Shown here in pieces: positions 58,093-64,000 of a stretch of 64,000 nucleotides of DNA. How positions within the stretch are numbered: position 1 is the first letter of the stretch; the number at the start of each line of letters is the position of its first letter. This DNA comes from Streptomyces noursei. GTDB taxonomy: Bacteria > Actinomycetota > Actinomycetes > Streptomycetales > Streptomycetaceae. Under the pieces are notes generated by a model. That model was not told the origin of the DNA. It worked only from the letters and a program-made list of their open reading frames with translations, and ran no database searches. The translations under genes were made by a program, and so were the position numbers. The stretch is taken from contig NZ_LWBU01000101.1 of the NCBI RefSeq assembly GCF_001646665.1, forward strand, positions 151,365-215,364, read 5' to 3'.

Positions 58093-58372
58093 GGGCGATT
58101 CCCCTTGAACGAAACAGACCCGCCCGTGGGGCAGGACGAACCCTGAATGAACACACCTGCCGACCCGGACATCATCACAACGTCCGTATCCTCCGGACAG
58201 TTTCCATCACGCACCACGTATGTGATGCGCCGACCCCCCGCAACCCCTCGTCGCGGCACCCCTCTTCCGGTTCCCGCCGTGCGTCCGCGCACACCGGATC
58301 CCGCTCCCGCACCCCGGTACGGCCCGCCAACGACGACGGACCCCTGCCGCGTCACCCCCATGCACCCCCGCC

Positions 58373-59257
58373 TCACTGCGATGACGACCGAGCGTAGTCA
58401 GGCCGCTCCGCCGGTCGCAAGGCGTCCACGACGATCTTCTGCGACCGGGTGACGGTGGCGGTGGCCTGCTCCTTCTCCAGCGTCTGCACGACACCGCCGG
58501 GGATGTTCAGCGCCGGCTCCAGGTCCTGCGGCTTGCCGATGACCTTGAAGCGGTACGGCGCCTTGATCTTCCGGCCGTCCACCTCTATGTCCCCGGCGTC
58601 ACCGGAGAAGTACGAGTCGGCGACCACCCGGACGCCGTTGACCTGGATCGCCTCCGCGCCCGCCGCCCTCAGCTCCTGGATCGCGTCGAGCAGCATGTCG
58701 GACTCGACCGCACCCGCACCGTCGTCGATGGTGAGCGTGATGCCGGGCCCCTGGGCGGCCACGGTACCGGCCAGGATCCCCAGTTGCCGCTCCTTCTCCA
58801 GGGTCTGCCGGCGCGCCTCCTCCGCCTGGTCGGAGCTGTTCTCCAGCTCGGTGCGCTGGGCCTCCAGGCGGGCCTTCTCGTCCTCCAGGCGCTGCGTGCG
58901 GTCGTCCAGCTCGTCCAGGATGCGCACCAGGTCCTCCTGCCGCGCCCCGCGCAGGGCGCCGGTGTCGCTGGTCGAACGGACCTGGATGGCCAGCCCCAGC
59001 CCGAGACCGAACAGCAGCAGCGCCACGATGAGTTGCGCCCGCGTGACGCGCGGCGGCCACAGGCCGGCGACCAGCCGCTGGCGGCCCGTCGGCTCGGCCG
59101 TACGCGTCTCGGGCCCGGGGGCCGGATCCGGCTCCGCGGCCGGGGGGTCCGGGCTCGCGGCGGCCGGCGGAGGCGGGCCCGGAGCCGGAGCCGGGCCAGG
59201 AGCCGGGGCCGGGGACTCCTCGGGAGTCGGCTTGGGTGTCTCTTCGTTGTTGCTCAT
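58373..59257 (-). CDS. DUF881 family membrane-anchored protein (downstream copy)
   Basis: 294 residues from the ATG at 59257, five bases after the small basic protein stop. A Pro/Ala/Glu-rich cytosolic leader (~1-60) is followed by one membrane helix (LIVALLLFGLGLGLAIQV, ~80), a coiled coil (~105-160) and the DUF881 domain: GPGITLTIDDGAGA, LLDAIQELRAAGAEAIQVNG, VRVVADSYFSG and PYRFKVIG. The function is unknown; the order DUF881-DUF1290-DUF881 is conserved next to pgsA and garA and suggests a cell-envelope complex. Confidence 0.9.
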   Translation of the reverse strand: MSNNEETPKPTPEESPAPAPGPAPAPGPPPPAAASPDPPAAEPDPAPGPETRTAEPTGRQRLVAGLWPPRVTRAQLIVALLLFGLGLGLAIQVRSTSDTGALRGARQEDLVRILDELDDRTQRLEDEKARLEAQRTELENSSDQAEEARRQTLEKERQLGILAGTVAAQGPGITLTIDDGAGAVESDMLLDAIQELRAAGAEAIQVNGVRVVADSYFSGDAGDIEVDGRKIKAPYRFKVIGKPQDLEPALNIPGGVVQTLEKEQATATVTRSQKIVVDALRPAERPDYARSSSQ

Positions 59258-59262
59258 CGGCC

Positions 59263-59595
59263 TCACGCCCGGAACACGTGCCGCCGGATGGCGGCGGCGT
59301 TGGAGAAGATCCGGATGCCGAGCACGACGACCACACCGGTGGACAGCTGCGCGCCGACACCCAGCTTGTCGCCGAGGAACACGATCAGCGCGGCCACGAC
59401 GACGTTCGACAGGAAGGAGACGACGAAGACCTTGTCCACGAAGATCCCGTCGAGCATGGCCCGCAGCCCACCGAAGACGGCGTCCAGAGCGGCCACGACC
59501 GCGATCGGGAGATAGGGCTCCACCACCGCCGGCACCTCGGGCCGGATGAACAGTCCGACCACGACTCCCACGACGAGGCCCAGTACCGCGATCAA
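59263..59595 (-). CDS. sbp: Small basic protein, DUF1290 membrane protein
   Basis: 110 residues, about four membrane helices: VLGLVVGVVVGLFIRPEVP, YLPIAVVAALDAVFGGLRAM, FVVSFLSNVVVAALIVFLGD and QLSTGVVVVLGIRIFSNAAA, ending in a basic RRHVFRA. It is the DUF1290 (sbp) family. Its ATG overlaps the stop of the upstream DUF881 gene (ATGA). It is probably a partner of the two DUF881 proteins in the membrane. Confidence 0.93.
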   Translation of the reverse strand: MIAVLGLVVGVVVGLFIRPEVPAVVEPYLPIAVVAALDAVFGGLRAMLDGIFVDKVFVVSFLSNVVVAALIVFLGDKLGVGAQLSTGVVVVLGIRIFSNAAAIRRHVFRA

Positions 59596-60521
59596 GATGT
59601 GCCCTTCCCTGTCTCTGCCGTGCGCGGACCGTCACCCGTCCCGGCTCCGGCGTCGCTCGGCTGTGCTGTACGTACGATCAGGCTCGGCGCGGCCGGCAGA
59701 CGCACCTCGCCCTGGTCCGAAATGCTGGTGCGGATACCGAAGTTCTCCTGCAGCACGTGCAGGTACTGCCCGTCGGCGCTGTCCTGGAACGTCGTGCTCA
59801 GCTTTTTTCCGTCCCCGACCGCCAGGACCGTGTACGGCGGTACCAGCGGCTTGTTGTCGACCAGTATGGCGTCGCCCGCCGCCCGGATCGCCGACAGGGC
59901 GGTCAGGCGCTGCCCGTTGATCGCGACGGCTTCCGCGCCGGCCTGCCACAGACCGTTGACGATCCGCTGCATGTCCCGGTCCCGGACCCGGCCCGTGTCG
60001 GCGAAACCGCTGCTCTCCCGCGGCCCGCCACCACCCTCTTCGGTGTCCTTGGCGTCGTCGACGACGAGCTTCACGCCCGGCCCGCGGACCGGCGTCGCCC
60101 CCGACAGGAGCGCGACGAGCTGCCCCTGGTCCCCGCCGTGCTGCTCCAGCGCCTTGCGCTGCCGCTCCCCCACCTCGGTACGCAGCGACTCGATCCGCTT
60201 CTCGAGACCGTCCGCCGCCGAGGTCTCCGACTCGATGCGGTCGATGAGCTCCTCGCGCTCCTTCGCCACCACCGGTGCCGATATCTGCGCCTGCGCGGCT
60301 CCCAGGGTCACCACGAGCGCGGCCAGGACGAGCCCCGCGGCCAGTCCCAGTTTGGCGCGGAGCGTACGGGGCAGCCCGCCGCCCTCGGAGGCCCGGCGGG
60401 CCGAGGCCTCCGCGTAGCCGTCGTCGAGCGCGTGGTCCATCACGTTGTTCAGCAGCGACATGGACGCGTCGGGACGCGGTGGCGGGGAGCCGGTGCTCCG
60501 AACGGGGGGCTGCTGCGACAT
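59592..60521 (-). CDS. DUF881 family membrane-anchored protein (upstream copy)
   Basis: 309 residues from the ATG at 60521 (60530 also possible). One membrane helix (LGLAAGLVLAALVVTLGAAQ, ~60) is followed by a coiled coil (~85-120) and the DUF881 fold: GPGVKLVVDDAKDTE, RIVNGLWQAGAEAVAINGQR, LTALSAIRAAGDAILVDN and PPYTVLAVGD. It is a paralogue of the downstream copy; both keep the ~20-residue AGAEA-(I/V)-x-(V/I)-NG block. It is first gene of a translationally coupled trio. Confidence 0.9.
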   Translation of the reverse strand: MSQQPPVRSTGSPPPRPDASMSLLNNVMDHALDDGYAEASARRASEGGGLPRTLRAKLGLAAGLVLAALVVTLGAAQAQISAPVVAKEREELIDRIESETSAADGLEKRIESLRTEVGERQRKALEQHGGDQGQLVALLSGATPVRGPGVKLVVDDAKDTEEGGGGPRESSGFADTGRVRDRDMQRIVNGLWQAGAEAVAINGQRLTALSAIRAAGDAILVDNKPLVPPYTVLAVGDGKKLSTTFQDSADGQYLHVLQENFGIRTSISDQGEVRLPAAPSLIVRTAQPSDAGAGTGDGPRTAETGKGTS

Positions 60522-60625
60522 GCCGCACATCGTCGCACGTCGCGGGGGCTACCGCCGAATGGCCCCACCGAAGAGCCGGGAGGCGCCCCAGGGCACCTCC
60601 CGGCTCTGCCGCTCCACAGCGGGCG

Positions 60626-63121
60626 TCAGCGGCCCGCGCTGTCCACCACCGCGGCCCACTCGTCCAGCAGTGCCTGCGCGGACGCGTCGTCGGGTCCCTC
60701 GGCCCACAGATGGGTGACGGCCTCGGCCGGGTCGGGCAGCACCATCACCCACCGGCCGTCGGCCTCCACCACCCGGACACCGTCGGTAGTGTCCACGTGC
60801 CGGTCGCCGGCCGCCTCCACGACCCGGCGCATCACCAGGCCCTTGACGGCCCACGGCGTCGCGAGGTCCCGCTTGAGCACGTGCGCCCGCGGAATGCGCG
60901 CGTCGATCTGGCTCAGCGTGAGCTGCGTACGCGCCACCAGGCCGATCAGCCGCACGAACGCCGCCGTGCCGTCGAAGACGCTGCTGAACTCCGGAACGAT
61001 GAAGCCACCACGGCCGTCACCGCCGAAGATCGTCGACTCCTCGCGGCCGACCCGGGTCAGATCGTCCGGAGACGTCGTCGTCCAGTCCACCTGTGTGCCG
61101 TGGTACGCCGCGACCTGCTCGGCGATCCGGGTGGTCGTCACCGGCAGCGCCACACGCCCGCTGCGCCGCTCGGCGGCCACCAGGTCCAGCATCACCAGGA
61201 GCGCCCGGTCGTCCTCGATGATCCGGCCGCGCTCGTCGACGAGCGACAGCCGCTCACCGACCGTGTCGAAACGCACGCCGAACGCCGCACGCGCCGACGC
61301 CACTATCTCGCCGAGCCGCACGAGGCCGGCCCGGCGGGACTCGGCGGACTCGGTGGGCCGCGACTCGTCCAGACCGGGGTTGATCGTCAGTGAGTCCACT
61401 CCGAGCCGGCCCAGCAGGCTGGGCAGGACGAGGCCGGCGCTGCCGTTCGACGCGTCGACGACGACCTTGAGTCCCGCGTCCGCGACGCCCGTCGTGTCGA
61501 CGTTCCGCAGCAGCGATCCGGTGTACGAGTCGAACACGCTCGACGGGAAGCTCAGGTCACCGATCTCGCCAGGGAACGCCCGCCGGTACTCCTGGCGCGC
61601 GAACACCCGGTCGAGCTTGCGCTGCCCCGCCTGGGACAGGTCGGCGCCCCGCTCGTCGAAGAACATGATGTCCACCGAGTCGGGAACACCCGGCGTCGTG
61701 CGGATCATGATGCCGCCGGCGCTGCCCCGGGCCGTCTGCTGACGGGCGACGGGCAGCGGCACGTTCTCCAGGTCGCGCACGTCGATGGCACTGGCCTGGA
61801 GCGCCGAGATCACGGCTCGTTTGAGTGCTCGTGCACCTCGGGAGTGGTCACGTGCCGTGGTGACCGTGGCGCCCTTCTTGAGCGTCGTGGCGTACGCGCC
61901 CGCCAGCCGGACGGCCAGTTCGGGCGTGATCTCGACGTTGAGGATGCCGGAGACCCCGCGCGCGCCGAACAGGTGCGCCTGTCCCCGCGACTCCCAGATC
62001 ACCGAGGTGTTGACGAAGGCGCCGGCCTCGATGGTCTTGAACGGATATACCCGGACATTGCCCTGGACGATCGATTCTTCACCGACGAGGCACTCGTCAC
62101 CGATGACGGCCCCGTCCTCGATCCGGGCGGCCCGCATGATGTCGGTGTTCTTGCCGATCACACAGCCTCGGAGATTGCTGTGCTGACCGATGTAGACGTT
62201 GTCGTGGACGACCGCCTTGTGCAGGAACGCACCGCTCTTCACGACCACGTTGGACCCGACGACGGTGTGTTCCCGGATTTCCACACCGGCCTCGACCTTG
62301 GCGTAGTCACCGATGTAGAGGGGTCCGCGCAGCACCGCGTCCGGGTGCACCTCCGCACCCTCCGCCACCCAGACTCCGGGCGAGATCTCGAAGCCGTCGA
62401 GTTCGACGTCGACCTTGCCCTCGAGCACGTCGGCCTGGGCCTTCACATAGCTCTCGTGGGTGCCGACGTCCTCCCAGTAGCCCTCGGCGACATAGCCGTA
62501 GATCGGCTTGCCCTCCTTCATGAGCTGGGGGAAGACATCGCCGGACCAGTCGACGGGCACGTCCGCCTCGACGTAGTCGAAGACCTCGGGCTCCATGACG
62601 TAGATACCGGTGTTGACCGTGTCGGAGAAGACCTGCCCCCAGGTGGGCTTCTCCAGGAAGCGCTCCACCTTGCCTTCCTCGTCCACGATGGTGATGCCGA
62701 ACTCCAGGGGGTTCGGCACCCGCGTCAGGCACACCGTGACCATCGCGCCCTTTTCCTTGTGGAACGCGATGAGGTCGGTCAGGTCGAAATCGGTGAGCGC
62801 GTCACCGGAAATGACGAGGAAGGCGTCGTCCTTGAGCGCCTCTTCGGCATTCTTGACACTTCCCGCGGTACCGAGTGGCTTCTCCTCGTTGGCATAGGTG
62901 AGTTCCATGCCGAGCTCTTCGCCGTCACCGAAATAGTTCTTCACGAGTGAGGCGAGGAACTGCACGGTCACCACGGTCTCATTGAGACCGTGCCTCTTGA
63001 GCAGCCGCAGCACGTGCTCCATGATCGGCCGGTTGGCCACCGGCAGGAGCGGCTTGGGCATGCTCGAGGTCATGGGGCGAAGGCGGGTTCCCTCGCCACC
63101 GGCCATTACGACGGCCTTCAT
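60626..63121 (-). CDS. Nucleotidyltransferase / phosphomannomutase-like fusion protein
   Basis: 831 residues. The N-terminal NTP-transferase (~1-235) has [20 protein letters not shown] and [11 protein letters not shown]. Left-handed beta-helix repeats follow (~250-345, hexads such as [20 protein letters not shown]). The C-terminal half (~370-831) is a phosphohexomutase fold. As in the SCO1388-type ManB I remember, it would make GDP-mannose or a related sugar nucleotide. The mutase half lacks the phosphoserine loop TASHNP: the equivalent stretch is [19 protein letters not shown] (~483-501). Activity there is therefore doubtful, and it may be structural or regulatory. Confidence 0.88.
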   Translation of the reverse strand: MKAVVMAGGEGTRLRPMTSSMPKPLLPVANRPIMEHVLRLLKRHGLNETVVTVQFLASLVKNYFGDGEELGMELTYANEEKPLGTAGSVKNAEEALKDDAFLVISGDALTDFDLTDLIAFHKEKGAMVTVCLTRVPNPLEFGITIVDEEGKVERFLEKPTWGQVFSDTVNTGIYVMEPEVFDYVEADVPVDWSGDVFPQLMKEGKPIYGYVAEGYWEDVGTHESYVKAQADVLEGKVDVELDGFEISPGVWVAEGAEVHPDAVLRGPLYIGDYAKVEAGVEIREHTVVGSNVVVKSGAFLHKAVVHDNVYIGQHSNLRGCVIGKNTDIMRAARIEDGAVIGDECLVGEESIVQGNVRVYPFKTIEAGAFVNTSVIWESRGQAHLFGARGVSGILNVEITPELAVRLAGAYATTLKKGATVTTARDHSRGARALKRAVISALQASAIDVRDLENVPLPVARQQTARGSAGGIMIRTTPGVPDSVDIMFFDERGADLSQAGQRKLDRVFARQEYRRAFPGEIGDLSFPSSVFDSYTGSLLRNVDTTGVADAGLKVVVDASNGSAGLVLPSLLGRLGVDSLTINPGLDESRPTESAESRRAGLVRLGEIVASARAAFGVRFDTVGERLSLVDERGRIIEDDRALLVMLDLVAAERRSGRVALPVTTTRIAEQVAAYHGTQVDWTTTSPDDLTRVGREESTIFGGDGRGGFIVPEFSSVFDGTAAFVRLIGLVARTQLTLSQIDARIPRAHVLKRDLATPWAVKGLVMRRVVEAAGDRHVDTTDGVRVVEADGRWVMVLPDPAEAVTHLWAEGPDDASAQALLDEWAAVVDSAGR

Positions 63122-63240
63122 GTCGGAAGCGTCCTCCTTGCAGAAGTGACGGTCAAGCCGACTTCACCCGTCCGTGACAGCGGTGCTCCAGAACGAACAC
63201 GGGGCACTGTCTCTCACCACACGGCACCGAACAGACGGGC

Positions 63241-63876
63241 TCAATCGGCCACGGTATCCGCCTTGACAAGTCGGCGGACCTGGACCACATACAGGATCCC
63301 TGCCCACCAATAGAGAGTTGTACCCCATCCGGCGAACGCCCACCCGAAAACTTCAGCGAGTGACGCAAGCCATCCACTGCCGTCACTGAGCAGGAGGAGC
63401 GGGAAGGCGTACATCAAGTTGAACGTAGCCGCCTTCCCCAGGAAGTTCACCTGCGGCGGTGGATACCCGTGCCGGCGGAGGATTCCCACCATCACCAGCA
63501 GCATCAGTTCGCGGGCCAAAAGGGCCGCGGTGAGCCAGAGGGGGAGGATCTCACGCCAGGTCAGACCGAGCAGTGTGGAAAGGATGTAGAGCCGGTCGGC
63601 GGCCGGGTCGAGGAGCCGCCCGAGGCTGCTGATCTGGTTCCAGCGGCGCGCGAGCTTGCCGTCGAGGTAGTCGCTGACACCGCTGAGCATGAGGACGAGC
63701 AACGCCCAGCCGTCGCTCTTCGGACCGCCGAACTCGGGGCGGAGGATCAGCCACAGGAACAGCGGAACACCCGCGAGGCGAGCCATGCTCAGGATGTTGG
63801 GGATGGTGAGGACCCGGTCCGTCTGAACGCGAGTCTCCTGAACCTCCACCCGGGTGCCTCCTGGGAAACGTGCCAA
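63241..63876 (-). CDS. CDP-alcohol phosphatidyltransferase (PgsA-like)
   Basis: 211 residues with about five membrane helices. The CDP-alcohol transferase motif is complete: SDYLDGKLARRWNQISSLGR then LLDPAADR (~69-96; D-G-x2-A-R-x8-G-x3-D-x3-D). It transfers a phosphatidyl group from CDP-diacylglycerol to an alcohol such as glycerol phosphate or an inositol compound. It corresponds to the Rv1822 pgsA2 position of the conserved cluster. The start is the ATG at 63876 or a nearby codon; the N-terminal ~20 residues are cytosolic. Confidence 0.9.
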   Translation of the reverse strand: MARFPGGTRVEVQETRVQTDRVLTIPNILSMARLAGVPLFLWLILRPEFGGPKSDGWALLVLMLSGVSDYLDGKLARRWNQISSLGRLLDPAADRLYILSTLLGLTWREILPLWLTAALLARELMLLVMVGILRRHGYPPPQVNFLGKAATFNLMYAFPLLLLSDGSGWLASLAEVFGWAFAGWGTTLYWWAGILYVVQVRRLVKADTVAD

Positions 63877-63953
63877 CGATGCCCCCTGACTTTACCGTCA
63901 GCCCGCCCCCGCCGGCGCACAGGGGTGTGGCCCCGGCCCCGGAACGCAAAAAT

Positions 63954-63990
63954 GCCTCAGTCCCCGGACACAAGGTCCAGGGACTGAGGC
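63954..63990 (-). terminator. Rho-independent terminator of a gene beyond the right edge
   Basis: 16-bp stem GCCTCAGTCCCCGGAC (63954-63969) / GTCCAGGGACTGAGGC (63975-63990) with one G-T pair and a 5-base loop. On the minus strand the stem is followed by ATTTTTGCG, a proper T-run, so it ends leftward transcription coming from the right. Nothing else is visible in 63877-64000. Confidence 0.85.
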
Positions 63991-64000
63991 TAAAAATTGT

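Noticed and set aside
58093..58372. Expected gcvH gene between the FHA gene and DUF881
   Set aside because: The gap has no lipoyl-domain sequence in any frame, so gcvH is not here.

Overview
The window is high-GC actinobacterial chromosomal DNA, almost certainly Streptomyces. Evidence: dense high-GC genes with frequent GTG starts, DmdR/IdeR-type iron boxes, a DUF5999 protein, and the actinobacterial gene order pgsA / manB-like / DUF881-DUF1290-DUF881 / FHA (GarA/OdhI) / MerR (FtsR) / DUF151 / MerR / dinB / gcvP. All identifications come from reading the sequence and from memory of protein families; no search was run.

Left end, 1-12.8 kb: an accessory, defence-type island of visibly lower GC. 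It holds a partial PD-(D/E)XK nuclease with a DUF5655 tail, a degenerate tRNA-Arg(TCT)-like fragment, a complete four-gene Wadjet-type SMC operon (jetABCD, with a 1485-residue JetC), and a convergent 750-residue fusion of an AbiJ-NTD3-like region to a Ser/Thr kinase domain. The right flank carries a 17-bp inverted repeat, four phased TGGGGAG repeats and the broken 3' end of a phage-type tyrosine recombinase gene, all signs of past integration.

12.8-19.3 kb: an iron-regulated divergent pair. Leftward is an unusual adenylation / carrier / membrane acyltransferase protein. Rightward is an FbpABC-type Fe(III) ABC transporter whose iron box exactly fills the promoter spacer.

19.6-30.5 kb: potassium. 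A leftward kdp operon (a KdpF-like peptide, a 27-residue membrane peptide, kdpF, kdpA, kdpB, kdpC, a kdpE remnant, kdpD), a small membrane protein gene, and an APC-family permease. The KdpE response regulator is reduced to a fragment, so KdpD has no intact cognate partner here.

30.6-49.6 kb: mixed metabolic and regulatory genes. These are an S9 peptidase, a Rieske lipoprotein, a Zn-ribbon hypothetical, a SnoaL-like protein divergent from a LysR regulator, and a run of three EamA exporters interleaved with LysR, MocR and two flavin-split-barrel proteins. Then come PadR, PhzF, a CPBP membrane protein, a GCS2 ligase, a hypothetical and DUF5999. Two short tandem duplications lie in intergenic gaps, and several strong hairpins separate convergent genes.

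49.7-64 kb: core genome. gcvP is preceded by a tandem glycine riboswitch, followed by a PRC-barrel gene overlapping dinB tail to tail, and then the conserved cluster up to pgsA. A classical terminator at the right edge belongs to a leftward gene lying beyond the window.
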